A DNA stretch of 16,987 nt from Planctomycetaceae bacterium (GCA_015062085.1 SUVI01000091.1:1-16987); one strand, 5' to 3'; positions 7,706 through 16,336 are shown, counted from the stretch's first letter. Numbers and translations are program-made. Notes: generated by a model from the letters alone, not told the origin.

Positions 7706-9793
7706 ATGCCCCGAACCCGCCGAAAGTTTCTCGCAGACTCCGCGTCTGCTGCAGCCGGCACTCTGATCCTGAACGCCGTAGTTTCCCCGAATGCCGTGAA
7801 TGCACAAAATTCAGAAACTGGCTCTTCCGCCACTCTGGACTCCATGCCGAAAATTCCGGAAGTCAGTCCGTATTTGGAGGAAGTCCTGAATTTCCTGGAT
7901 CCCGCACATCCGACGCTCGCGCAGTTTCTGGAAAAAGCGCAAACTCCGCTGGAAAAGCAGGAAGCCATCCTCGCAGCCTACCGAAATCGGAAACTTCCGT
8001 CGATCTACGGGCTTTTCAATGACTGCGAGCCTGAAAAGATCGTGGGGACGCGCGGCTACGGAGGAAAAGAGCCTCAGAAAACGGCGGAACTCGCCCTTCA
8101 GCACATCTTCCACGGTCAACCGTCCTACGAGCCGGAGTTCCGCGGGAAAAACGAGATCGACTGGGACACGAATCCGCACAAAGACAAAGAATGGCTCTGG
8201 CAGTTTCATCGATTCAGCTGGCTCACGGCACTCACGGGAGAGTACGTCCGGACAAAAGACGAAAAATTTGCCCGGGAGTGGGTCTTTGAAATGCGTTCCT
8301 GGACTCGGCACATGCACAAACCGGAAAATGCGTTCCACCATCCGGGGTGGCGTTCGCTGGACACGGCACTGCGCATGAAAGAGTGGGCTCTGCATCTGGA
8401 ATTTTTCCTCAAATCACCGTCGCTCGACTCACGCACCTTTACGGATTTTCTCTACTCGCTGGACGTTCACTGCCGGCGGATCCTGAAATGCTGTCTCGAC
8501 GCGCAAAAACGTGACGGAATGCTCGGCAACTGGGACATTTACCATACGGAAGGGCTTCTCTTCACCGCTGCCGCGCTCCCGGAACGCAAAGAAAGTGCCC
8601 GCGAAGTTCAGACCGCCGCGCAGCTTCTGGTCGATTTCCAGAAACGCGTTCTGCTTGAGGACGGCGTGATCAACGAGTATATTCCGAGCTACCACATGGC
8701 ATACCCGGCCCAGTTCGCCCGTCTGGTCCGCGTCTGCAGTGAACTCGCGCTTCCTGTGGAGATCCCGCAGGACTTCATGGATCGACTCGAAAAATCGATC
8801 AATGCCGTCGTCGTCTGGAGCCACCCGGACGGAGCGGCCCCCGTCTTTGGCGACGCGTGGCTCGGAAGCCGCGACGTCAACCGCAGATGGATACGTCCGT
8901 ATCTCACGATGTTCGACCGACCGGACTGGGTCTGGTTCGTCACGAAAGGAAAGGAAGGAAGGCATCCGGACTCCCGCATCCAGGAACTTCCTGCCGCCGG
9001 ATACCACACGATGCGCTCCGACTGGTCCGAAAACGCGCTTTTCCTCGTCGCGAAAAACTCCAACACGACACGCTTCGGACACAATCAGGCGGACAACATG
9101 ACGTTTGAGCTTTCCGCATTTGGCCGACGGCTCATGATCGACAGCGGCTGCTTCAATTACTCAGGAGAGCCGGAATGGCGCAGATACTTCCGTTCTCCGG
9201 AAGTCCATCAGCTCGTTTCGCTCGACAAAAGACCGATCCTTTCCCGCGGCCGAAAAATCGGTGAAAAAACGCTCGCCGCGACAGAAACGCGTCCCGCGGC
9301 AGACATTTTGATCCTCGAAAATGAGCCGGTCCCCGGTCTCTTCCATCGGCGTACGTTCCAGCTGATCGATGGACGCTTTTTCGTCATTCTGGATGAGCTT
9401 TCTGGTCAGGCAGCCGGCGAACTTCGCCAGCATTTCCAGTTTCTTCCGGGAGATTGGCGACTCGAAAAAGAAACTCTCCGCGCGTGGACCGTGCATCCGG
9501 GAAAAGTCGATCTTCTGATCGCGGGAGCGGTGATTCCGAACGCGGAGATCTCGCTTCAGGAAGAAGAAGGCTGGCTCTCCACAGTCTACATGAAAAAGGA
9601 ACGCCGGCCCGCGATGGCCTTCGTTCAGAAAAAGGCAGCCGGAGAGACTCGCCGATTCGCGACCCTCCTTTACCCGATCGAGCAAAATGAAACGCTCGAC
9701 CCCGGCACTCTCCATTTCACGCAGGAAGAAAATTCCTCGGCATGGACGCTGACGCTAGGAGAAAAGAACTGGAAATTCGGGTACGAGATCTGA
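7706..9793 (+). CDS. Tat-exported heparinase II/III family protein (polysaccharide lyase-like)
   Basis: A 695-residue protein, probably a lyase that cleaves uronic-acid polysaccharides by beta-elimination outside the cytoplasm. Residues 1-33 are a twin-arginine signal: RRKFL at 5-9, an Ala-rich core, and likely cleavage after VNA (31-33). The N-terminal half (about 50-400) is the helical alginate-lyase/heparinase toroid with GNWDIYHTEG near 274-283 and EYIPSYHMAY near 324-333. The C-terminal half (about 430-695) has the beta-rich heparinase II/III pattern: AAGYHTMRSDW, then GHNQADN at 458-464, DSGCFNYSGEPEW and EVHQLVSLD near 500-507. By family comparison, likely catalytic residues are Asn275, Tyr329 and His459; His501 sits where the family usually has HNT. 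AAGGAG lies six bases before the ATG. It follows the A2M gene by 128 bases and is closed by a terminator, so the two may be co-transcribed. Substrate (alginate, heparin-like or another polyuronate) cannot be told. Confidence 0.88.
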   Translation: MPRTRRKFLADSASAAAGTLILNAVVSPNAVNAQNSETGSSATLDSMPKIPEVSPYLEEVLNFLDPAHPTLAQFLEKAQTPLEKQEAILAAYRNRKLPSIYGLFNDCEPEKIVGTRGYGGKEPQKTAELALQHIFHGQPSYEPEFRGKNEIDWDTNPHKDKEWLWQFHRFSWLTALTGEYVRTKDEKFAREWVFEMRSWTRHMHKPENAFHHPGWRSLDTALRMKEWALHLEFFLKSPSLDSRTFTDFLYSLDVHCRRILKCCLDAQKRDGMLGNWDIYHTEGLLFTAAALPERKESAREVQTAAQLLVDFQKRVLLEDGVINEYIPSYHMAYPAQFARLVRVCSELALPVEIPQDFMDRLEKSINAVVVWSHPDGAAPVFGDAWLGSRDVNRRWIRPYLTMFDRPDWVWFVTKGKEGRHPDSRIQELPAAGYHTMRSDWSENALFLVAKNSNTTRFGHNQADNMTFELSAFGRRLMIDSGCFNYSGEPEWRRYFRSPEVHQLVSLDKRPILSRGRKIGEKTLAATETRPAADILILENEPVPGLFHRRTFQLIDGRFFVILDELSGQAAGELRQHFQFLPGDWRLEKETLRAWTVHPGKVDLLIAGAVIPNAEISLQEEEGWLSTVYMKKERRPAMAFVQKKAAGETRRFATLLYPIEQNETLDPGTLHFTQEENSSAWTLTLGEKNWKFGYEI

Positions 9794-9814
9794 TCATCCT
9801 CCCTGACCGCACTG

Positions 9815-9848
9815 GGACGGCACTCTCTTTCCGTGCCGTTCCGTTTTT
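9815..9848 (+). terminator. Intrinsic terminator after the lyase gene
   Basis: The arms GGACGGCAC (9815-9823) and GTGCCGTTC (9833-9841) form a 9-bp stem with one G-T pair and a 9-nt loop. T5 at 9844-9848 follows after two bases. It lies in the gap before the convergent helicase gene and works for the + strand; read from the other strand the hairpin has no T-run. Confidence 0.7.
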
Positions 9849-9875
9849 ACGTTCCGTTTTTCCTGCATTCCATTT

Positions 9876-12107
9876 TCACTCACGGATGATGGTGCATTTG
9901 GGAAGAGATTCCAGAAAGAGTTTCCCATAGTATTTCGACTCGATCCGCGGATCCAGGATCACGACCATCCCGGTATCCGTGCGCGTTCGGATGAGTCGGC
10001 CAAACCCCTGTTTCAGCTTGATGACCGCCTCGGGAATCTGATATTCGTTGAATGGATTTCCGCCGCGAGCCTTGATAGCATCGACCCGCGCTTCGGTCAG
10101 CGGATGGTCTGGAACACGAAACGGCAGTTTGGTGATGATAACGTTGCGCAGTGCATCTCCCGGCACATCGACCCCCTGCCAGAAACTGTCCGTCCCGAAA
10201 AGAACGCTTCGCGGATTCGCTTTGAAACTCTCGACCATCTGCGAACGCGCCATTCCCTCTCCCTGCGAGAAAAGAGCCAGATTCTGCCGAATGAGCCATG
10301 GCGTCATCTCCGCGACGACCCGATTCATGAGTCCGTAGCTCGTAAACAGAACGAAAGCGTGCCCGTCAGTCATCTCCACGTACCGGCAGATACGTTCCGA
10401 AAGCTGACGCTCGTACGCCTGCGCATCAGCGACCGGATCCGGCATCGAAACGCCAAGGACCAAACGCGCCTGCCGCGGATAGTCGAACGGACTTCCCAAA
10501 AGACGCTGCCGCGCGTTCGTCAGACCGATCCGCTGGCGAAAATATCCGAAATCCGCCGAGTTTTCTTCACCCGGCATACCGGAAATTCCCGACTGTCTCC
10601 CCATCATTTCAGGATTCCCTGAAATCAATTCCGCAACGGTTCCCGGACGATCCGTTCCCCCATTTTCAGTACCGAAACGATTTTCCGGATCGAAAGCATT
10701 TCCGCCTCGTGAAAACCGGTTTCGTCCACCGTTGCTGCGTCCGCCGCCGCTGCTTCGAACAGTCGAGAGCGTCGCACTGGTCATGACGACCGACTGCACT
10801 TTATTGAAGAGCATCTCGCGCATGAGCGGTCCGACGTCGATCGGAGCGGCATTCATCGAGATCTTCGGCACAGCACGCCGTCCGCCGCGTCCCACCGGCA
10901 CCACATCCAGCCAGTAAACGAAATCTTCCGCCTTCTGCGAGACCCACGTATCGATCCCGACGGCCAAAGAATTCAATCGGTCCGCCAGCGTATCGAGTTC
11001 CTTCTGCGCCTCCTCGGAATCTTGAGCCTGTGCGTCATTGAAGAGACATCCCGCCAGCTGTGCGAGCGAACGGCTCAGCTGATTCTCCACGATCCCCGGA
11101 CGGCGAATCCGGATCTCATTCACGCGAAACGGCGAATTCATCTCTTCCAGACGCGCCTCAAACCAAGAATTCAGTTCGTAGAAGAAATTGCTTGACTGCC
11201 CATAGCATTCCGCGATGATCTTCTGCGCCTCTTCCAGACCGTACTGCACAAGAATGCCGTGATTCGTGCGCAGATTCAGAAGACGCCGAAGCAGGTACTC
11301 GACCTGCCCATTCGTGATGCCGATCCCCAGATGGTCTCCCGCCACAGCTTCCATAGAATGCGCCTCATCGAAAACGACCGCGCTGTACTCCGGCAGGATC
11401 GCTCCGCCTCCGTTTCGGACAGCAAGATCGCTGAAAAAGAGGGCATGATTTACGACCAGAATGTGCGCATTCCGCACACGGCGACGCGCCTGCTGGTAGA
11501 GGCAATCCTTGAAGAACTGGCATTTTTTCCCAAGGCAGTTTCCCGACTCACAGCAGACTTCCTCCCATACTTTCGGATTCACGCTGAAATCCAAATCAGA
11601 AAGCGTCCCGTCATCCGTCTGATTCGCCCAGACGCGAAGATCTTCGACCTGCTCAAGCTCCTCCATAGAACTGAAAAGGACCTGCGCGTTCCGGTACGTA
11701 TTTTTTAGGCGGCGAAGACAAACGTAATTCGAACGTCCCTTCACCAGCACAAAAGAAAATTCAAGCGGAAGCAGACTGTTCAAAAACGGCAGGTCCTTCC
11801 GGATCAGCTGTTCCTGCAGGCTGATAGTCTGCGTCGAAATGACGACCCGCCGGTACGGTCTCTGTTTTTCTCCCTCAAAAAGGTACTCCTGCGTCGTCGC
11901 CAGGATCGCCGGCACAAGATACCCAAAACTCTTTCCGACTCCAGTCCCGGCCTCCACGACCAAATGATCTTTCCCAAGAAATGAATCCAAAATGTCGTTC
12001 GCCATCACGATCTGCTGCGGACGCGGCTCGTACCCCTTCATCCTGCGGGCAAGCAGTCCCTCCGCCCCCAAAATATTCTCAGGCGTGAAAATCAAATCTT
12101 CCGACAT
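9876..12107 (-). CDS. dinG: DinG/XPD-type iron-sulfur ATP-dependent DNA helicase
   Basis: A 743-residue superfamily 2 helicase of the DinG/YoaA type; the family unwinds 5'-tailed DNA, R-loops and similar structures during repair. In order: EPRPQQ (27-32), Walker A AGTGVGKS (53-60), and four cysteines matching the DinG 4Fe-4S pattern (Cys130, then Cys191-x4-Cys196-x5-Cys202, plus an extra CC at 185-186). Next come NHALFFSDL (about 220-228), DEAH (247-250), MTSATLS (about 441-447), [12 protein letters not shown] and the closing [14 protein letters not shown] 67-residue Gly/Asn/Arg-rich insertion (452-518) sits just after the SATL motif, where relatives have a short loop. No exonuclease domain is fused. 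The ATG at 12107 is chosen because recognisable homology begins there; a GTG at 12173, directly after the uppS stop, would add 22 residues of repetitive basic sequence. Probably cotranscribed with uppS. Confidence 0.93.
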   Translation of the reverse strand: MSEDLIFTPENILGAEGLLARRMKGYEPRPQQIVMANDILDSFLGKDHLVVEAGTGVGKSFGYLVPAILATTQEYLFEGEKQRPYRRVVISTQTISLQEQLIRKDLPFLNSLLPLEFSFVLVKGRSNYVCLRRLKNTYRNAQVLFSSMEELEQVEDLRVWANQTDDGTLSDLDFSVNPKVWEEVCCESGNCLGKKCQFFKDCLYQQARRRVRNAHILVVNHALFFSDLAVRNGGGAILPEYSAVVFDEAHSMEAVAGDHLGIGITNGQVEYLLRRLLNLRTNHGILVQYGLEEAQKIIAECYGQSSNFFYELNSWFEARLEEMNSPFRVNEIRIRRPGIVENQLSRSLAQLAGCLFNDAQAQDSEEAQKELDTLADRLNSLAVGIDTWVSQKAEDFVYWLDVVPVGRGGRRAVPKISMNAAPIDVGPLMREMLFNKVQSVVMTSATLSTVRSSGGGRSNGGRNRFSRGGNAFDPENRFGTENGGTDRPGTVAELISGNPEMMGRQSGISGMPGEENSADFGYFRQRIGLTNARQRLLGSPFDYPRQARLVLGVSMPDPVADAQAYERQLSERICRYVEMTDGHAFVLFTSYGLMNRVVAEMTPWLIRQNLALFSQGEGMARSQMVESFKANPRSVLFGTDSFWQGVDVPGDALRNVIITKLPFRVPDHPLTEARVDAIKARGGNPFNEYQIPEAVIKLKQGFGRLIRTRTDTGMVVILDPRIESKYYGKLFLESLPKCTIIRE

Positions 12108-12117
12108 TTTGAACTTC

Positions 12118-12144
12118 TTTCGTCTTCGTCTTTCGTCTTTCGTC
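12118..12144 (-). repeat. Short GACGAAA tandem repeat ahead of the helicase start
   Basis: On the minus strand the 7-base word GACGAAA occurs three times, plus one copy shortened to six bases. The purine-rich stretch lies in the 66 bases between the uppS stop and the preferred helicase ATG. If the GTG at 12173 were used it would encode a Lys/Arg/Asp-rich leader. It may instead be just a spacer with weak ribosome-binding character. Confidence 0.6.
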
Positions 12145-12173
12145 TTTCTCGCCTTTTCAGGCACGTCTTTCAC

Positions 12174-12974
12174 TTAATTCTTCACCACGGCACCAAATCT
12201 CCGCGTCCGTTTCTGAAAAGAATCGATCGCCTCATGAAAAAGCTCTTCCGAAAAATCCGGCCAGCAAACGTCCGTGCCCCAGATCTCCGCGTAACTCAAC
12301 TGCCAGAGAAGGAAATTGCTCAGACGCATTTCTCCTGCCGTCCGAATGAGAAGATCCGGATCCGGAGTTCCTGCCGAGTAAAGTGCACCGGCGATCTCCG
12401 ATTCACTGATCTCGGAAGGCTGGAGCTTTCCCTCCACGGCCTCCTGCGCAAGCTGACGAGCGGCGTCGACCAACTCCTGACGTCCTCCGTAATTAATGGC
12501 CAGAGTCAGGACCAAACCATCATTTTCCGCACTCATGGCGAGCGTTTTATCCATTTCACGCAGTGCAGATTCCGGAATGCCGTCCCGCCGGCCAATGACT
12601 CGCAGACGCACACGATTCTCCATGATGCTCTTCCTAGACGAGACCATAAAATGCTCCAAAAGCTGCATTATGGCGTTCAGTTCCAGTGCTGGACGCTTCC
12701 AGTTCTCATGAGAAAAGCAGTAGAGCGTCAGATTTTCCAAGCCGATCCGCACAGACTCCGCAACGATCTTCTCGACCGTCCGCGCTCCCGCTCGATGTCC
12801 TGCCGCACGCGGAAGTCCGCGCTGCTGCGCCCAGCGTCCGTTACCATCCATGATGATGGCGATGTGCCGAAGCTGATTTTTTCCCGCAAGAGCTGCTTCT
12901 GCAGGCGAGCCATTTTGATTTTTATCGGCAGCAGTTCCAAGCAATTTCCTCAAGTTGAAAAAATTGAAAAGCAT
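12174..12974 (-). CDS. uppS: Isoprenyl transferase (undecaprenyl diphosphate synthase)
   Basis: A 266-residue cis-prenyltransferase that adds isopentenyl diphosphate units to farnesyl diphosphate, giving the C55 lipid carrier for peptidoglycan and other envelope polymers. Signatures: IIMDGNGRWA at 40-49 with the Mg-binding catalytic Asp43, HRAGA near 60-64, FSHENWKRP near 87-95, NYGGR at 161-165, and RTAGEMRLSNF at 211-221 followed by WQLSYAEIW. The usual Ser of RTSGE is Ala here. The ATG at 12974 is preferred: GGGAG lies ten bases upstream, a candidate promoter lies further up, and the 46 extra residues of the longer open frame resemble nothing in the family. The 30-residue tail before the core looks disordered. 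Upstream on the same strand is the glycerate kinase, separated by 329 bases with a tandem repeat, so uppS probably has its own promoter and leads into the helicase gene. Confidence 0.96.
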   Translation of the reverse strand: MLFNFFNLRKLLGTAADKNQNGSPAEAALAGKNQLRHIAIIMDGNGRWAQQRGLPRAAGHRAGARTVEKIVAESVRIGLENLTLYCFSHENWKRPALELNAIMQLLEHFMVSSRKSIMENRVRLRVIGRRDGIPESALREMDKTLAMSAENDGLVLTLAINYGGRQELVDAARQLAQEAVEGKLQPSEISESEIAGALYSAGTPDPDLLIRTAGEMRLSNFLLWQLSYAEIWGTDVCWPDFSEELFHEAIDSFQKRTRRFGAVVKN

Positions 12975-13062
12975 GAAAAAAGTTCTCCCAATGCGGATCC
13001 TTCTAGGTATCGCTCGCCATTCACTGCGAGCATCGGCACACGCGGCACAACCAATCGTTTCC

Positions 13063-13090
13063 AGTATAACAGAATAGGGAAATTTGAAAA
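13063..13090 (-). promoter_or_regulatory. Candidate sigma70-type promoter of uppS
   Basis: On the minus strand, TTTTCA (13085-13090; four of six consensus bases) and TATACT (13063-13068; five of six) are 16 bases apart. Transcription would start about 80 bases before the uppS ATG at 12974. Confidence 0.4.
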
Positions 13091-13184
13091 GCCCCCCGGC
13101 AGACGCTTCCATAGAAAATTTGAAAATTTATGCTGCACAAGCGAAATATTCTGCGTGGAACTTTTCCTTAGTTTATGCATCTTT

Positions 13185-13279
13185 CCCATTCACGATACTC
13201 ACCCATTCACGATACTCACCAATTCACGATACTCACCAATTCACGATACTCACCAATTCACGATACTCACCAATTCACG
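13185..13279. repeat. 17-bp tandem repeat, about 5.6 copies
   Basis: Five complete units start at 13185, 13202, 13219, 13236 and 13253; a 10-base partial unit follows at 13270-13279. Units 1 and 2 read CCCATTCACGATACTCA; units 3 to 5 read CCAATTCACGATACTCA, and the partial copy matches that form. There are no spacers, so this is not CRISPR. The 17-base period would shift frame with each unit, so it is not a designed coding repeat. Near-identity suggests recent expansion or selection, as in a slippage tract or a cluster of protein-binding sites. Confidence 0.95.
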
Positions 13280-13303
13280 TCTCTTTTCAGGGTACACTTC
13301 TTT

Positions 13304-14494
13304 TCAGATCCTGTCTCTTTCTACACGCGGTTTCCCTTGAACTGCGCAGAGAAAGCGGAGAATGTTTTCCATCTCTGATTCCAGATCCCGGCGCGCTCTT
13401 CGCCGTGCAGCCGAAAATGGAACTGCGACATGATTGATGCTAAAGATCGCAGAAACCCCGCGTGCGTACGCTTCCTCGATCCGATCTCCGATGTCGCCGA
13501 CGACTGCGATGAGAGGAACTCCCGCTTCTTTCGTCTGTGCTGCGACTCCAAGAACGACTTTTCCCCGCAGACTCTGCGTGTCGATCTTTCCTTCTCCGGA
13601 AAAAACGAGATCCGCCTTCCGAAGCATTTTCGAGAACTGGACCGTCTCCAGAATGATCTCGATCCCCATCTTCAGTTTGGAATCGAAAAACGCGCACATT
13701 CCGCCTCCCATTCCCCCCGCAGCTCCGGAACCCGGCAGCGTGAAAATGTCGGAAACACCGGTCTTCCGCAGCATCTCGAACCCCAGATCTCTCTGGATCA
13801 ACTCGCCGCAGTGTTTCAGACCGGCATCCAGACGCTTGACCATCGCCTCATCGGCCCCTTTTTGAGGCGCGAAAACGTACGCAGCCCCCATTTTCCCGCA
13901 GAACGGGCTGTCGATATCGCACATGGTGAGGAATTCTACCGTTTCCAGTGCCGGATCTTTCCCGGAAATGTCGATCTTCGCGATCTCGCAGAGCGTCCCG
14001 CCGGTCGGGATGAACGATCCTCCAGCCTCATTGAGAAAACGGACTCCGCAAGCCGCCGCGGCCCCCGTCCCCGCATCGTTCGTGCAGCTCCCGCCAAGGC
14101 CCGTAATGATTTTTCGGCATCCATTCCGGGCAGCATGGAGGAAAAGCTCGCCGACGCCGTACGTCGTCATTTTTTCGGGATCTTTTCGGCCGTAAACCAA
14201 CGGAAGTCCCGCGCACACCGCCATTTCCACGACGGCAGTTTCCCCATCAGGGAGGATCCCGTAGAATGCGTTCATCTTCTGAAAATCAGGTCCCGTCACC
14301 TCGACCGAGACCTTTTTCCCGCCGACTGCCGTTAGGAACGCATCGACCGTCCCTTCACCGCCGTCTGCGACCGGGATCGACCGGATCCGCGCATTCGGCA
14401 CAAATCGCCGGATCGTCCGCGCCATGATCCCGCAGATCTCCCGCGAACTGAGCGTCCCCTTGAATGAATCCGGGATCAAAATAAAATCTCTCAT
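13304..14494 (-). CDS. Glycerate kinase (GarK/GlxK family, glycerate 2-kinase)
   Basis: A 396-residue cytoplasmic kinase that phosphorylates D-glycerate with ATP, feeding it into lower glycolysis as 2-phosphoglycerate (the usual product of this family). The family signatures occur in order: IPDSFKGTLSS at 7-17, VADGGEGT at 42-49, GLGGSCTNDAGTG at 132-144, CDIDSPFCG near 192-200, PGSGAAGGMGGG at 254-265, and FSGEGKIDTQSLRGK near 298-312. Length and order are normal for the family. The ATG at 14494 has a GGGGGG-rich ribosome site a few bases upstream and starts right at the conserved N-terminus. It follows the membrane-protein gene by 33 bases on the same strand, so both are probably one transcript from the promoter near 16365. 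In other bacteria such kinases serve glycerate arising from glucarate, galactarate or glyoxylate breakdown; no such pathway genes are visible here. Confidence 0.96.
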   Translation of the reverse strand: MRDFILIPDSFKGTLSSREICGIMARTIRRFVPNARIRSIPVADGGEGTVDAFLTAVGGKKVSVEVTGPDFQKMNAFYGILPDGETAVVEMAVCAGLPLVYGRKDPEKMTTYGVGELFLHAARNGCRKIITGLGGSCTNDAGTGAAAACGVRFLNEAGGSFIPTGGTLCEIAKIDISGKDPALETVEFLTMCDIDSPFCGKMGAAYVFAPQKGADEAMVKRLDAGLKHCGELIQRDLGFEMLRKTGVSDIFTLPGSGAAGGMGGGMCAFFDSKLKMGIEIILETVQFSKMLRKADLVFSGEGKIDTQSLRGKVVLGVAAQTKEAGVPLIAVVGDIGDRIEEAYARGVSAIFSINHVAVPFSAARRRARRDLESEMENILRFLCAVQGKPRVERDRI

Positions 14495-14527
14495 GATTCC
14501 CCCCTTTTTTCTGTTTCCCCGTTGAAA

Positions 14528-16258
14528 TTACTCCTGATCCGTTTCGGCATCTCGGCGATTCGCCGTCGGATAGACTTCCCGCGCCTTTTCGCGAAATCGG
14601 GCTTGGATCCCGCACTGTGCACCTCGCACAGCCTTCAGCCACGGCGCATAGAAAATGACCTGCTCGCGCAGACTCCGTTCCACATAATTATACTGCCGCC
14701 AGTCTTCCGGCCACCGGAGTGAAGAGTCCGCGTCAAAGTACACGCCGGGGATCCACGAACAGATCGCAGCCGCCGCCCCCTCGCGGATACTCTCATCCTC
14801 CGAACACAGAAGCGGCATCATCTGCATGAGTCCCTCATCCGAGATCCACTGCTCGGAAATGTGCAGAAGCGGCGCACGGTCTCCCGCGAGGATCCGCGAA
14901 GTATTGACGCGCCAAACGAACGCATCGACAGGAAGGACCAGGTAAAGCCAGATGATCGCGAGCGAACTCCACGTACACCGGTTCCAGATCAGAGCCATTC
15001 CTTCACGCCTCGCAATCAGGAAAAACGCCCAGAACAGCCAAACACCGACGGCGGCCGTACCGAAAAATCCGACCATCCTCAAGCACGTCAGGCCGGAGTG
15101 GTCCACGTAGATCCCCAGACGGACGAAAATGGCTCCGACAAGCAGAAGATTCTCGAAGAGCCAGAAAAATGCGAGTTTTTCCAGAAACGCACTTTGCGCA
15201 TTTTTCTCCATTTTCCGGGCAAAAATTCCCCAAAGAACTCCGACGGTCAAAACGAGCGCGGCCGTCAGCCACGCGGCCCCCTCATGACAGAACGTTCCGA
15301 GACAGAAATCTGCAGGCGGGTCCCACGACGCAAGCACGCGGACCTCCCAGACGAGATCCAGCGCAAAAAGTCCGCAAAGTGCCCAAAGTGAATTGCGCGC
15401 GGTCTGGTAGAAGATCCCGGAAACCTCACGCTCTCCCGAAACCGCATTTTCCGCATTCCTGCCGACATTTTTCCACGTTTTCCCCGCAATCAGTCCCGCA
15501 AACCCCAAACCAACGGCCAACCATACGGCACACGACTCCACAAATTCATCCGAGCCTGAAGATGAAAGGAAAATCCCCTCGAGCACGTTCTCCAGTTTTT
15601 TCACCACCCAGCCCCAATTTTTCAGGTCCCAGTTCGCGAAAAAGAAAAGCGCGCCAAAAACGAGCAGCAGAACCGCCGGCACAGTAAATACTGCGATATT
15701 TACGAGATTCCCTTTCCGAAAAAAGAATCCCCGAAACGGCCAGGCCGCAATTCGAAATACGCTGAGAAATGCCCCGACTATCGAAGCGAAGAGAAATGCG
15801 GCACATCCGTCTCTCTCAAGCGGCACACGCTGCCCATTCACCGAGGCGGCAAGAAGCAGAAGAAGTCCCGGAATAAAAAGAACAAGAAATCCGCTCGGTA
15901 CCGTGTAGAGGCACCGTGCCCCCACCGCCCACAGCATGAGTATCAGCACAAGCGAAAGCCTCCATCGCTTCCAGCTTTCTCCCACCGCAAAAATCAGCAT
16001 CGGCCATAAAAAAAGAAGGCAGGCAAAACCAGCTGTTGGAAAGCAGGAATGTATGGTTTGGGGATGGAGCAGAAATTCAAAAGACGCAACCGCAAGCAAA
16101 ATGGAAACCGCTTCACGCCATTTCATGGGCGCGATATTCAGGTTTCTCTGCTTCCATTCGCGAGACAGTTCCCGCAAAATATAGAACGGCACGACGCCAA
16201 TGCCCGCAATGAACAGTCCCACGAACAAAAAAAATACCAAAACTTCAAAAATTTCCAT
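14528..16258 (-). CDS. Multi-pass membrane protein, DUF4153/DUF4173-like
   Basis: A 576-residue integral membrane protein with roughly ten to twelve hydrophobic segments (for example about 5-27, 50-65, 78-92, 101-115, 122-140, 186-208, 242-258, 330-346, 362-380, 395-416 and 430-447). A soluble C-terminal part of about 120 residues follows. The best clue is RLGIYVDHSGLTCLR at 380-394 followed by a long hydrophobic helix, and then the VNTSR...DEGLMQMMPLL region near 451-483; both resemble DUF4153/DUF4173 proteins, whose biochemical function is unknown. The segment EDESIREGAAAAICSW near 487-502 has a helical, HEAT-like look. The start is uncertain: ATG at 16258 begins directly in the first helix, with GGAG eleven bases upstream, while a GTG at 16270 would add four residues. 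A strong promoter lies upstream, and the glycerate kinase follows 33 bases downstream. Confidence 0.75.
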   Translation of the reverse strand: MEIFEVLVFFLFVGLFIAGIGVVPFYILRELSREWKQRNLNIAPMKWREAVSILLAVASFEFLLHPQTIHSCFPTAGFACLLFLWPMLIFAVGESWKRWRLSLVLILMLWAVGARCLYTVPSGFLVLFIPGLLLLLAASVNGQRVPLERDGCAAFLFASIVGAFLSVFRIAAWPFRGFFFRKGNLVNIAVFTVPAVLLLVFGALFFFANWDLKNWGWVVKKLENVLEGIFLSSSGSDEFVESCAVWLAVGLGFAGLIAGKTWKNVGRNAENAVSGEREVSGIFYQTARNSLWALCGLFALDLVWEVRVLASWDPPADFCLGTFCHEGAAWLTAALVLTVGVLWGIFARKMEKNAQSAFLEKLAFFWLFENLLLVGAIFVRLGIYVDHSGLTCLRMVGFFGTAAVGVWLFWAFFLIARREGMALIWNRCTWSSLAIIWLYLVLPVDAFVWRVNTSRILAGDRAPLLHISEQWISDEGLMQMMPLLCSEDESIREGAAAAICSWIPGVYFDADSSLRWPEDWRQYNYVERSLREQVIFYAPWLKAVRGAQCGIQARFREKAREVYPTANRRDAETDQE

Positions 16259-16336
16259 CAGCGATTCCACTCCAATACGATTTCCAGCCGTGTCTTCAAT
16301 GCATCCCCTGAGGTCTCTCCACCGCTATTTCATTCA

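Larger units (their letters stand above)
12975..13303. other. 329-base intergenic region between glycerate kinase and uppS
   Basis: No gene is supported here. From the kinase side it holds a 17-bp tandem array (13185-13279), an AT-rich stretch at about 13118-13180, and a candidate uppS promoter (13063-13090). No clear intrinsic terminator was found for the kinase transcript. Confidence 0.7.

Noticed and set aside
780..9793. A mobile or phage-related island
   Set aside because: No transposase, integrase, terminal repeats or tRNA boundary is visible, and base and codon use look continuous with the neighbours by eye.
12975..13112. N-terminal extension of uppS by 46 residues
   Set aside because: The extension has no family similarity and overlaps the candidate promoter; the ATG at 12974 has a ribosome site and suits the family length.
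13185..13279. CRISPR array
   Set aside because: The units abut without spacers and no cas genes are present.
12234..13340. A 368-codon plus-strand frame across uppS and the tandem repeat
   Set aside because: It is antisense to uppS and then reads the 17-bp repeat as a peptide repeat. The same peptide pattern appears in all three frames because 17 is not a multiple of 3, so it is an artefact.
13430..14335. A 301-codon plus-strand frame opposite the glycerate kinase
   Set aside because: It is antisense to a gene with every family motif intact and shows no known domain.
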